NCBI GenBank assembly: GCA_963718755.1
Contig: OY970376.1
Span: forward strand, 1,240,001 to 1,304,000
Direction of reading: 5' to 3'
Origin: VRUE01 sp963718755
Lineage (GTDB): Bacteria; Actinomycetota; Thermoleophilia; Solirubrobacterales; 70-9
Length of the DNA: 64,000 nucleotides
A model generated the notes under the pieces. It worked only from the letters and a program-made list of their open reading frames with translations. It had not been told where the DNA came from and did not search any database. Below, one piece after another: positions 31,873 to 39,592 of the stretch; positions within the stretch are counted from its first letter, which is position 1; each line of letters begins with the position of its first letter. The translations under genes and the position numbers were made by a program.

Positions 31873-32877
31873 ATGGGCGAGTTCGAGCTCTTGGCTCGCA
31901 TACGGGAGCGGTTGCCCGACCCGGGCACCCGGCTGCGACTCGGCAGCGGCGACGACGCCGCGGTCACCCTCCCCGGCGGAGCCACCGCGACCTCGGTCGA
32001 CGCCCTCGTCGAGGGAGTCCACTTCCGGCGCCGTTCGAGCAGCCTCGAGCAGATCGGCGCCAAGGCCCTCGCCGTCGCCCTCTCCGACCTGGCGGCAATG
32101 GGCGCCGAGCCGGGAGAGGCGTACGTCGTCCTGGGGGTCCCGGCCGATCTCGACGAGGACGGCTGCCTGGAGCTGCTCGACGGGATCGAGATGGTGGCGA
32201 AGGAAACCGGGACGGACCTCGCCGGCGGCGACCTGACGCGAGCGCCGGTACTGACGCTCGCGATGACCGTGGTCGGTCACGCCGAGCGGCCCGAGAACTT
32301 CGTAACGCGTTCCGGCGCCCGCCCCGGTGACGCGCTCGTCGTAACCGGGGAGCTCGGTGGCGCGGCGGCCGGCCTGCTCCTGCTCGAGCAGGAAGCCAAA
32401 CCGGACGTGCCGCCACTTGAGCGTCCATATGGGTGCATAAGTGACGGCACGTCCGCGGGGCTGGTTGCGCGGCAGCTTGAACCGCGGCCGCGCCTCGAGG
32501 CTGGGCGTGCTCTGGCCGAGGCCGGCGCGACAGCGATGATCGATCTCAGCGACGGGCTCGCCGGCGACGCCCGCCATCTGGCCGAGGCGAGCGGCGTGTC
32601 CCTGCAGATCGACGCCGCGGCGCTGCCACTTGCCGCGGGCCTCGCCGAGGTCGCGCACGCCGCCGGGCGCGAGCCGCTCGAGCTCGCCGTCTCCGGCGGC
32701 GAAGACTACGAGCTGCTCGCCGCTCTGCCCGCGGACAAGCTCACCGACGCCATCGAGGCCGTGGCCAAGCACGGTGGGCTAACCCGGATCGGCGCCGTGA
32801 GCGCCGGCAAAGGGGTCGAGATCAGGCTGCCTGGCGGCGGGCTGCTTGCGGCGAGGGGCTTCGATCAGCTGAGCTGA
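31873..32877 (+). CDS. thiL: Thiamine-monophosphate kinase
   Basis: 334 residues. ThiL phosphorylates thiamine monophosphate to the active cofactor thiamine diphosphate, using ATP. The N-terminus MGEFELLARIRERLP, the substrate/metal motif GSGDDAAV, SVDALVEGVHF, LAGGDLTR, VVTGELGGAAAG, AMIDLSDGLAGDARHL and SGGEDYELLA are all present in order. Between GLLLLE and PRPRLEAGRAL there is an extra segment of about 20 residues encoded by a palindromic element (32402-32455), in a surface loop where the family varies in length. The enzyme is probably still active since all motifs survive. Confidence 0.94.
   Translation: MGEFELLARIRERLPDPGTRLRLGSGDDAAVTLPGGATATSVDALVEGVHFRRRSSSLEQIGAKALAVALSDLAAMGAEPGEAYVVLGVPADLDEDGCLELLDGIEMVAKETGTDLAGGDLTRAPVLTLAMTVVGHAERPENFVTRSGARPGDALVVTGELGGAAAGLLLLEQEAKPDVPPLERPYGCISDGTSAGLVARQLEPRPRLEAGRALAEAGATAMIDLSDGLAGDARHLAEASGVSLQIDAAALPLAAGLAEVAHAAGREPLELAVSGGEDYELLAALPADKLTDAIEAVAKHGGLTRIGAVSAGKGVEIRLPGGGLLAARGFDQLS
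32402..32455. repeat. Palindromic element, family A, in frame inside thiL
   Basis: The 17-base arms (CGGACGTGCCGCCACTT at 32402-32418 and its partner at 32439-32455) have one mismatch. The central 18 bases, read on the minus strand, match the core of the element at 37285 at 16 positions (TGCACCCATAT..GACGC), and the arms are also the same sequence, so these two are copies in opposite orientation. The copy encodes PDVPPLERPYGCISDGTS in the ThiL frame. Confidence 0.85.
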
Positions 32878-33010
32878 TCGAAGCGCCGGTCAGCAGGGTC
32901 CGCACGCCGCGGCGGCGCAACATCGCCTCTGCAATCAGCACCGGCACGGGCTGGTACTGGCCGTTCTCGACGAGGCTCTTGAGCTGTCGCTGCTGCATGA
33001 CTTTCCTCAT
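32822..33010 (-). CDS. Small hypothetical protein, possibly FlgM-like
   Basis: About 62 residues: MRKVMQQRQLKSLVENGQYQPVPVLIAEAMLRRRGVRTLL and a Ser/Arg-rich tail. The middle, ‘L.....ENGQYQPVPVLIAEAML’, recalls the C-terminal helix region of FlgM anti-sigma factors or a VENG-type DNA-associated peptide, but the likeness is short. It lies between thiL and the response regulator and overlaps the 3' end of thiL by 56 bases. A GGGGG stretch precedes the ATG. Weakly supported. Confidence 0.3.
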   Translation of the reverse strand: MRKVMQQRQLKSLVENGQYQPVPVLIAEAMLRRRGVRTLLTGASISSADRSPSPQAARRQAA

Positions 33011-33098
33011 ATCGGCCCCCGGCTCGGGAACCTTAGTTCTTGGTACTCGCACATACGTCCATGGCTACCGAGGGCGCGCCGGGATTACTCTTGTGTTT

Positions 33099-33794
33099 AT
33101 GCCGAACGGGTCTACGCGGATACTGCTGGTCGACGACGAGCAGTCGGTACAGACTTTGCTCAGCTACCCGCTGCGCAAGGACGGCTACCACGTCACCTCG
33201 GCGCTGGACGGGCGCGAAGCGCTGGAACGCTTCACCGAGGCCCGCTTCGACCTCGTCGTCCTCGACCTGATGCTGCCCAAGCTCGACGGCGTCGAAGTCT
33301 GCCGCCAGATGCGCCGCCAGAGCCAGGTGCCGATCATCATGCTGACCGCCAAGGGCTCAGAGACCGACAAGGTGGCTGGGCTCGAGGTCGGCGCCGACGA
33401 CTACATAACCAAGCCCTTCTCGATGCGCGAGTTCCGCAGCCGTGTCAAGGCGGCCCTGCGCCGCTCGCGGATGGTCGCCGATCCACCCGAGGAAGAGCCG
33501 ATCGAGCATGCCGAGTTGAAGATCGATCCCGCCCGCCGCTCGGTAACCCTCGGCGGCGACGAGGTCGCCGCCACCTACGTCGAGTTCGAGATCCTCACCG
33601 CCCTCGCCCGCTCGCCTGGCAAGGTGCTCAGCCGCGAGACCCTGCTCGAGCACGTCTGGGGTGACTCCGACTATCGCGATCCCCGCACGGTCGACGTCCA
33701 CATCCGTCACCTGCGGGAAAAGATCGAGGCCGACCCCAAGCAACCCGAGTACCTGTTCACGGTGCGAGGCGTCGGCTATCGCTTCCGGGAATGA
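33099..33794 (+). CDS. OmpR/PhoB-family response regulator
   Basis: 231 residues. The receiver domain has the acidic pair DDE (residues 12-14), the phosphoacceptor Asp56 in VVLDLMLP, the conserved T in MLTAKG and Lys in ITKPFS. The C-terminal winged helix (ATYVEFEILTALARSPGKVLSRETLLEHVWG...RTVDVHIRHLREKIE...YLFTVRGVGYRF) is the OmpR type, close in look to MtrA/PhoP. The ATG at 33099 follows a TTACTCT -10-like box by about 12 bases. The ATGA overlap with the kinase gene shows a coupled operon with the kinase and HtrA. Confidence 0.93.
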   Translation: MPNGSTRILLVDDEQSVQTLLSYPLRKDGYHVTSALDGREALERFTEARFDLVVLDLMLPKLDGVEVCRQMRRQSQVPIIMLTAKGSETDKVAGLEVGADDYITKPFSMREFRSRVKAALRRSRMVADPPEEEPIEHAELKIDPARRSVTLGGDEVAATYVEFEILTALARSPGKVLSRETLLEHVWGDSDYRDPRTVDVHIRHLREKIEADPKQPEYLFTVRGVGYRFRE

Positions 33795-34849
33795 AGGTGC
33801 TTCGTTTCACTCCGCTCGGCAGCAGGATCGCGACCGCGGCGCTGTCAATCGGGGCTGGGACGGCGGCCATCATCTACGTCTGGGTCGTCGTGATCGAAGG
33901 CCATGACGCCGCCGCGGGCCCGATCCTGGTCGGCTCTCTCATTGCGCTCTTGATGGCGCTTGGCGTCGGCATCTACTCGGCCCGGGACGCGGCGTTGCGG
34001 ATCAAACGGTTCGAGGACGCGGCACGCGCCGTAGCCGACGGCGACTTCGCCGTCCGTATCCCGGTCGAATCCTTCGGTCTACTGGACCAGCTGGCCCGCA
34101 CCTTCAACGAAATGCAGCGCCGGCTCGCCGAGCTCGACAGCGCCCGCAAACAGTTCATCGCCAACGCCTCACACGAGCTGCGCACGCCGATCTTCAGCCT
34201 CGGTGGCTTCGTCGAACTGCTCGACGAGGAGGACCCCAGCCCCGAGGAGCGAGCCGAGTTCGTGCGCACGATGCGCCAGCAGATCGAGCGGCTGACCAAG
34301 CTCACCGCCGATCTCCTGAACCTCTCGCAGCTCGACGCCGGCGGCATCGTGATGGCGATCGGCAACATCGACCTCAGCTCCCTGGCGCGCGATGTGGCGC
34401 GCGAGTTCGGCGCCCGTGCCGACCTGCGCGACTCGCGCTTGGAGCTGCGCACGCCGGATCGTCCGGTGGTCGCAGTGGCCGACCCGGACCGGGTGCGGCA
34501 GATCATCCGTATCCTGCTCGACAATGCCCTCACCCACACGCCGGAGGGCACCAGCGTCACCGTGACCATCTACTCCGTCAATCAGCGTGCCGAGCTGACC
34601 GTCTCCGACGACGGTACCGGCATCCCCAAGCGCGTTCAAAAGCGAATCTTCGAGCGCTTCTTCACCGCTACCTCCGCCGGAGGCTCGGGGCTCGGGCTGG
34701 CGATCGCCCGCGAGCTGGCCCAGCGCATGGACGGCCACATCGCGATCTCTTCCAGTCGCCGTTTCACCGCGTTCACCCTCGACCTGCCCACCGCCCGGCC
34801 GGGGGCGCCGACGTCGATCGCCGCCGATCCCGTCAAGGCGCCCGCGTGA
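33791..34849 (+). CDS. Sensor histidine kinase (HAMP-HisKA-HATPase)
   Basis: 352 residues. Two membrane helices (IATAALSIGAGTAAIIYVWVVVI and ILVGSLIALLMALGVGIYSA) enclose only a dozen external residues, so it probably senses the membrane or a partner rather than a ligand. The HAMP region (AARAVADGDFAVRIPV) is followed by HisKA with ANASHELRTPI (phospho-His at residue 128), then N box NALTHTP, G1 DDGTGIPK, F box FERFF and G2 GGSGLGLAI. It partners with the preceding regulator. A GTGA overlap joins it to the HtrA-like gene, suggesting the three form an envelope-stress pathway. Confidence 0.93.
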   Translation: MKVLRFTPLGSRIATAALSIGAGTAAIIYVWVVVIEGHDAAAGPILVGSLIALLMALGVGIYSARDAALRIKRFEDAARAVADGDFAVRIPVESFGLLDQLARTFNEMQRRLAELDSARKQFIANASHELRTPIFSLGGFVELLDEEDPSPEERAEFVRTMRQQIERLTKLTADLLNLSQLDAGGIVMAIGNIDLSSLARDVAREFGARADLRDSRLELRTPDRPVVAVADPDRVRQIIRILLDNALTHTPEGTSVTVTIYSVNQRAELTVSDDGTGIPKRVQKRIFERFFTATSAGGSGLGLAIARELAQRMDGHIAISSSRRFTAFTLDLPTARPGAPTSIAADPVKAPA

Positions 34850-36000
34850 GCGGGCGGGCCCGCACGTTCGCGGCGCTGCTCGCGCTGCTCGCCGCGGCGC
34901 TGCTTGGCGGTTGTGGCGACCAGGGCGGGGAGAGCGCCGGCACCGGTTCGGCCGGGGCGACGAAGACGACGACCCAGGTCGTCGTGCAGACGGCCAGCGA
35001 CGGCGAGTTCGACGCGGCGGAGGTGTACCGAGAGGCCTCCCCAGGCGTGGTCACGATCCGCTCGATCTTCGACCAGGGTGCCGCCGAAGGATCGGGCTTC
35101 GTGCTCGACACCGATGGGCGGATCGTCACCAACGCCCACGTCGTCACCGACGGCGAGGGAGAGGGCCGCAAGGAGGCGGAGTCCGTCTTCGTCGAGTTCC
35201 CGGACCGCAACGTCGTGCCGGCGAAGATCGTCGGCTTCGACCCCTTCGCCGACGTCGCCCTGCTGGAGGTCGAGCCCAACGGCTTCGACCTCCACCCGCT
35301 GGAGCTTGGCGACGACGCCGAGCTCGTCGTCGGTCAGCCGGTCGCCGCGATCGGCAGCCCGTTCGGCGAGCAACAATCGCTCTCGATCGGGGTGGTGTCG
35401 GCGACCGACCGCTCGGTCGGTTCGCTGACCCAGTTCCAGATCGAGGGCGCGATCCAGACCGACGCCTCGATCAACCCGGGCAACTCCGGCGGGCCGCTGC
35501 TCGATGCCAACGCCCGCGTCATCGGCATCAACCAGCAGATCGAGACCAACTCCGGTGCCAACGACGGGGTCGGCTTCGCGGTGCCGATCTCCGCCGTGAA
35601 GCGCTCCCTCGCGCAGCTCGAGAAGAAGGGCAGCGTCGACTACGCCTACATCGGTGTCTCCAGCCAAACGCTCTACCCGCAGCTTGCCGCCAAGCTCGGC
35701 ATCGACGTCGACCACGGCGGCCTGGTGGCGGAGGTCGTGCCTGGCGGCCCGGCCGACGAGGCCGGGATCGAGGGGGGCGACGAGGACGTCCGTTTCCAGG
35801 GAATCCCCTACCAGACGGGCGGCGACACGATCGTCGCCGTCGAAGGCCGGAAGGTGGTGCAGCCGGACGACCTCTCCAGCTACATCTCCCTCTTCCAGCC
35901 CGGCGAGGAGATAACGCTCGATGTTCTTCACGCGAACGGAGATCGCGGAAAAGTCGAGGTTACTCTGGGCAAGCGACCTGTCGCCGAACCCGGCGGCTGA
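34846..36000 (+). CDS. HtrA/DegP-like trypsin-type serine protease with PDZ domain, lipoprotein
   Basis: 384 residues from a GTG overlapping the kinase stop. The N-terminus is a lipoprotein signal (TFAALLALLAAALLGGC). The protease domain carries the triad His98 (TNAHVV), Asp136 (FADVALLEV) and Ser214 (NPGNSGGPLL). A single PDZ domain (about 270-370: YIGVSSQTLYPQL, GGLVAEVVPGGPADEAGI, GDTIVAVEGRKVV) follows. HtrA proteases degrade or refold damaged envelope proteins. Genetic coupling to a two-component system suggests that system controls, or is tuned by, the protease. A small gap separates it from treT. Confidence 0.92.
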   Translation: MSGRARTFAALLALLAAALLGGCGDQGGESAGTGSAGATKTTTQVVVQTASDGEFDAAEVYREASPGVVTIRSIFDQGAAEGSGFVLDTDGRIVTNAHVVTDGEGEGRKEAESVFVEFPDRNVVPAKIVGFDPFADVALLEVEPNGFDLHPLELGDDAELVVGQPVAAIGSPFGEQQSLSIGVVSATDRSVGSLTQFQIEGAIQTDASINPGNSGGPLLDANARVIGINQQIETNSGANDGVGFAVPISAVKRSLAQLEKKGSVDYAYIGVSSQTLYPQLAAKLGIDVDHGGLVAEVVPGGPADEAGIEGGDEDVRFQGIPYQTGGDTIVAVEGRKVVQPDDLSSYISLFQPGEEITLDVLHANGDRGKVEVTLGKRPVAEPGG

Positions 36001-36045
36001 TCAGGCTGCCAGTCGTCCAACCGGCGATGCCTGTAGAAATCGCCG

Positions 36046-37284
36046 ATGCTTCAGGAAGTCAGCCTCGGCCAAAAGGCCCTCTCCGACTACACCCACATCG
36101 CCGGCAAGGAGCTGAGCGAGCGCATTCGCGAGCTTGCCAAGCCGCTCGAGGGGCAGCGGGTCCTGCACGTCAGCGCCACCGCGTTCGGCGGTGGCGTCTC
36201 GGAGATCCTCTACACGATCGTGCCCTTGATGCGCGACGCCGGGATCGACGCCCACTGGCAGGTGATCTTCGGGAAAGAAGAGTTCTTCAACGCGACCAAG
36301 CTCCTCCACAACTCGTTGCAGGGGGCGGAGGAGACGCTGAGCGACGAGCAGTGGGCCGTGTTCGACGAAATCAACGCGATCAACGCCGAGGGCCTGAAAG
36401 GCGAGTGGGACACGATCATCGTCCACGACCCGCAGCCGATCGGGCTGCGCCGCGGCGCCCAGGAGAAGAGCCGCAACTGGGTCTGGCGCTGCCACATCGA
36501 CCTCTCCGAGCCCAACCCGGCCCCGATCGCCCGCCTGCAGCCGCTGATCGCGGAGTACGACGCGACCGTGTGGCACCTGCCGTCCTACGTGCCGAGCGGG
36601 CTGAACGAGCATGACGGCATCCGCATCATCCCGCCGGCGATCGATCCGCTCTCGCCGAAGAACATGGCCTTCTCTCCCGACGACGCCGCCTTCGTCTGCC
36701 ACCAGTTCGGCATCGACGTCGACCGGCCGCTGATCACCCAGGTCTCGCGCTTCGACCCGTGGAAGGACCCGATCGGCGTCATCGACGCCTACCGCGACGT
36801 GACCGCGGAGATGCCCGACGTGCAGCTGGCGCTGGTCGGCTCAATGGCCACCGACGACCCCGAGGGCTGGGACTTCTTCCAGCAGACGGTCGAATACGCG
36901 GACGGCGACGACGACATCAAGATCCTCAACAACCTCAACAACGTCGGCGCGATCGAGGTCAACGCCTTCCAGTCGCAGTCCGACGTCTGCCTGCAGAAGT
37001 CGATTCGCGAGGGCTTCGGCCTGACCGTCACCGAGGCGCTCTGGAAGGGCCGGCCGACCGTGGCCGGAAACGTCGGCGGCATCCCACTGCAGATCGAGAA
37101 CGGCGTCAGCGGCTACCTGGTCGACTCGCCGGCGGAGTGCGCGCAGCGCTGCACCGAGATCCTCGCCGACCCAGAGCTGGGCAAGCGACTGGGCAAAGCG
37201 GGCAAGGAACACGCCCGGCGCGAGTTCCTCTCGCCACGGCTGCTGCGCGACTGGCTGCAGCTCTTGACCGAGCTCGACCAGTGA
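36046..37284 (+). CDS. treT: Trehalose synthase of the TreT type (GT4 glycosyltransferase)
   Basis: 412 residues. TreT makes trehalose directly from an NDP-glucose and glucose. Recognisable points are RVLHVSATAFGGGVSEILYTIVPLM (donor-side glycine loop), DTIIVHDPQPIGL, the WRCHIDLSEPN segment, ITQVSRFDPWKDPIGVIDAY and the donor-binding REGFGLTVTEALWKGRPTVAGNVGGIPLQI with the E-x7-E pattern. It is followed by a GT20 trehalose-phosphate-synthase-like gene, so two routes to trehalose (or related glucosides) are adjacent. A family-A palindrome begins right after the stop codon. Assignment to TreT rather than another GT4 is by resemblance. Confidence 0.82.
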   Translation: MLQEVSLGQKALSDYTHIAGKELSERIRELAKPLEGQRVLHVSATAFGGGVSEILYTIVPLMRDAGIDAHWQVIFGKEEFFNATKLLHNSLQGAEETLSDEQWAVFDEINAINAEGLKGEWDTIIVHDPQPIGLRRGAQEKSRNWVWRCHIDLSEPNPAPIARLQPLIAEYDATVWHLPSYVPSGLNEHDGIRIIPPAIDPLSPKNMAFSPDDAAFVCHQFGIDVDRPLITQVSRFDPWKDPIGVIDAYRDVTAEMPDVQLALVGSMATDDPEGWDFFQQTVEYADGDDDIKILNNLNNVGAIEVNAFQSQSDVCLQKSIREGFGLTVTEALWKGRPTVAGNVGGIPLQIENGVSGYLVDSPAECAQRCTEILADPELGKRLGKAGKEHARREFLSPRLLRDWLQLLTELDQ

Positions 37285-37330
37285 CGTGCCGTCACTTATG
37301 CACCCATATTGACGCCTAAGTGACGGCACG
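37285..37330. repeat. Palindromic element, family A, between treT and the GT20 gene
   Basis: CGTGCCGTCACTTA (37285-37298) is the exact reverse complement of 37317-37330, around the core TGCACCCATATTGACGCC. It starts at the base after the treT TGA. Arms and core are shared with the element inside thiL, about 4.9 kb away in opposite orientation. As RNA it would form a strong hairpin between two coupled genes and could stabilise or uncouple the upstream message; there is no T tract for termination. Confidence 0.9.
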
Positions 37331-37355
37331 CCCCAGGGGTTAGGCTGGGGAGCGG

Positions 37356-38822
37356 ATGGCCGACTCGCACGATCCCCTGATCATCGTCTCCAACCGCGGG
37401 CCAGCCCAGTTCGAGCGCGACGAGAACGGTGAGCGCACGGTGCGCCGCGGGGGTGGTGGGCTGGTGACCGCGCTTTCCGGCCTGGTCTCCCACCGCGAGG
37501 CGCTCTGGATCGCTTCGGCGATGACCGACGAGGACGTGGCGGTCTCCGAGGAGCGTGGCGGTCCGGCCGAGCTCTCGATCGACGGCATCGACTACCGCGT
37601 GCTGCTGGTCGGCAGCGATGCCGATGCCTACGACGGCTTCTACAACGTGATCGCCAACCCGATCCTCTGGTTCATCCAGCACTACCTCTGGGACCTCTCC
37701 AACGCTCCCGACATCCGCCAAGAGGAGCTCGACGCCTGGGACTACGGCTACCAGGCGGTCAACAGCGACATCGCCCGTGCCGTCCTGGGTCAGATCGAGG
37801 GCCGCGAACGGCCCCTGGTGATGCTCCACGACTACCACCTCTACACCGCCCCGGGGATGATCCGTGCCGAGCGGCCGGACGCCTTCCTGCACCACTTCGT
37901 CCACATTCCCTGGTCGCAACCCGACAGCTGGCGGATCCTGCCCGGCCGCATCCGCGAGGAGATCTTCCGCGGCATGCTCGCCAACGACATCATCGGCTTC
38001 CACACCCACGCCTACTGCATCAACTTCATCCGCTGCTGCGACGAACTGCTCGAGGTGGACGTCGACTACGACAGCTGCGTGGTGCGCCACGCAGGCGGCG
38101 AGACCCGCGCTCGCGCCTACCCGCTCTCGATCGACGCCGAGCGGCTGCGGCGGGCAGCGGAGTCGAGCGAGGTCGCCCAATACGAGCGCGAGGTGCTCGA
38201 GCGCCGCCGCGAGCACCTGATCATCCGCGTCGACCGCGCCGACCTCTCCAAGAACGTGCTGCGCGGCTTCACCGCCTTCGACACCTTCCTCACCCAGCAC
38301 CCGGAGTTCCACGAGAAGGTGACCTTCATCGCGCACCTGCAGCCCTCGCGCCAGGACGTGCCCGAGTACGCCGAGTACCTGGAGAAAATCGAGGCGCTGG
38401 TCGCGGTCGTCAACCACCGCCACGGCACCACCGACTGGATGCCGATCAACCTCAACATCTACGAGAACTTCCCCGAGGCGGTCGCCCGCTATAAGCAGTT
38501 CGACCTGCTGATGGTCAACTCGATCTTCGACGGGATGAACCTCGTCGCCAAGGAGGCGCCGGCAGTGAACACCCGTGACGGCGTGCTGATGCTCTCCGAG
38601 AACACCGGCTCGCACGAGGAGCTCGCCGACTGCGTCCTCTCGGTCAACCCCTTCGACATCCAGGATCAGGCGGACGCGATCCACCGGGCGCTGACGATGG
38701 GGCCCGAGGAGCGCAAGCTGCGGGCGCAGCACCTGAAGGAGATCATCTACTCGCGCAATCCGGGGGATTGGGTCGACGAGCAGTTGCGGGACATCGCGGA
38801 GCTTCGGGAGGCGGTTGCTTAG
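37356..38822 (+). CDS. otsA: Trehalose-6-phosphate synthase-like GT20 glycosyltransferase
   Basis: 488 residues. Family GT20 joins UDP/GDP-glucose to glucose-6-phosphate. The hallmarks are IIVSNRGPAQFERDENG at the N-terminus, RRGGGGLVTAL (substrate loop), LMLHDYHLYTAPGMIR, FLHHFVHIPWSQPDSWRILP, DIIGFHTHAYCINFIRCC, a basic donor site (VDRADLSKNVLRGFTAF) and DLLMVNSIFDGMNLVAKEAP. The enzyme could equally be a glucosylglycerol-phosphate-type synthase. The ATG lies about 12 bases from a GTTAGGCT -10-like box, so it may have its own leaderless promoter inside or just after the palindrome. Confidence 0.87.
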   Translation: MADSHDPLIIVSNRGPAQFERDENGERTVRRGGGGLVTALSGLVSHREALWIASAMTDEDVAVSEERGGPAELSIDGIDYRVLLVGSDADAYDGFYNVIANPILWFIQHYLWDLSNAPDIRQEELDAWDYGYQAVNSDIARAVLGQIEGRERPLVMLHDYHLYTAPGMIRAERPDAFLHHFVHIPWSQPDSWRILPGRIREEIFRGMLANDIIGFHTHAYCINFIRCCDELLEVDVDYDSCVVRHAGGETRARAYPLSIDAERLRRAAESSEVAQYEREVLERRREHLIIRVDRADLSKNVLRGFTAFDTFLTQHPEFHEKVTFIAHLQPSRQDVPEYAEYLEKIEALVAVVNHRHGTTDWMPINLNIYENFPEAVARYKQFDLLMVNSIFDGMNLVAKEAPAVNTRDGVLMLSENTGSHEELADCVLSVNPFDIQDQADAIHRALTMGPEERKLRAQHLKEIIYSRNPGDWVDEQLRDIAELREAVA

Positions 38823-38827
38823 GGGGG

Positions 38828-38944
38828 AGGTCCGGGGGGTCCCTCCCGCTTGCTGGGTTTTTCGCCACGGATACTGCGACCGTCCGAGATCGCGATTGGG
38901 GCGAAAAAGAGGACGCCGCTTCACGGGAGGGACCCCCCGGACCT
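38828..38944. repeat. Long palindromic element, family B, after the GT20 gene
   Basis: Perfect 21-base arms (38828-38848 and 38924-38944, containing TCCGGGGGGTCCCTCCCG) plus a nested inner repeat TTTTTCGCC (38858-38866) / GGCGAAAAA (38900-38908). The centre TTTTTCGCCACGGATACTGCG is closely matched in the element upstream of rpsF. It lies five bases after the GT20 stop. The inner stem followed by A/T runs could act as a terminator in either direction. Confidence 0.85.
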
Positions 38945-38998
38945 CTCTCTCGACAGCCGCAGAGGGGAGAAGCTTGGTCACTGGGCGCTTAGAGATGC

Positions 38999-39445
38999 GT
39001 GCGCTTGCGGATCCAGTGGAAAGCTGCGGGAAAGGTCGCTGCCGTTCTCGGTGCCGCTCTCCTTTTCTTGAAGCTGGTTCCGGCTCTCCTAGAGCCGCCG
39101 GCGCCTGAGCCCTTGCCAGCTGACGTCGGCCTTCCTCGGGTGGTGGCGCCGGAACGACCTGGGCCAAAGCTCTCCATCGGGCGGGTGGTGTCGGGTGGGG
39201 GTGGACGGCGCAGGGCGGAGTCTTCTGAGGGCGAGGCCTCATCCCGCGGACGGCGAGGTCCCTCTGCCCGAAGAAGATCGCAGCCCAAGCCGGGTACCCC
39301 CACCCGACGACAGGACCCGCCCGAGGAAGCCATCGTCCCTGCCGTCCCCCCACCCGCCCCAGCTCCCGAACCAGTGCCTGCGCCCGCTGCCCCGCAAGCT
39401 CCCACACCCCCCGGTGACGGCTCAGCTGAGTTCGCTCCTCGCTAG
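38999..39445 (+). CDS. Hypothetical membrane-anchored Pro/Arg-rich protein
   Basis: 148 residues from a GTG. One N-terminal helix (GKVAAVLGAALLFLKLVPALL) is followed by an Arg/Ser/Glu-rich middle and a Pro/Ala-rich C-terminus, so low-complexity and probably extended outside the membrane. No family is recognised. It lies between two family-B palindromes (38828 and 39464). Coding is plausible but rests only on the membrane segment and frame length. Confidence 0.4.
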   Translation: MRLRIQWKAAGKVAAVLGAALLFLKLVPALLEPPAPEPLPADVGLPRVVAPERPGPKLSIGRVVSGGGGRRRAESSEGEASSRGRRGPSARRRSQPKPGTPTRRQDPPEEAIVPAVPPPAPAPEPVPAPAAPQAPTPPGDGSAEFAPR

Positions 39446-39463
39446 GCGATCCTCGAGGGATGT

Positions 39464-39560
39464 CGGGTGACCCTCCCGGCGGCTTGTACTTTTTCGCCAC
39501 TGGAATCCGCGGAGGACCGGAGGAGCCTCACCGAAAAAGTTGAGCCGGGAGGGTTGCCCG
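39464..39560. repeat. Palindromic element, family B, in the rpsF leader
   Basis: Outer arms at 39464-39480 and 39544-39560 match at 15 of 17 positions (CGGGTGACCCTCCCGGC type). Inner arms ACTTTTTCG (39488-39496) / CGAAAAAGT (39532-39540) are perfect. The centre TTTTTCGCCACTGGAATCCGCG matches the element at 38828. It ends about 32 bases before the rpsF start, so it may lie at the promoter or in the 5' leader. Confidence 0.75.
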
Positions 39561-39592
39561 GCAGCCCTCGCTGTCACAGACCCGTCGCTATA

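Noticed and set aside
37296..39500. 734-codon minus-strand open frame opposite the GT20 gene.
   Set aside because: Antisense shadow of a GC-rich gene; no recognisable domain, and the plus strand encodes a full GT20 enzyme.
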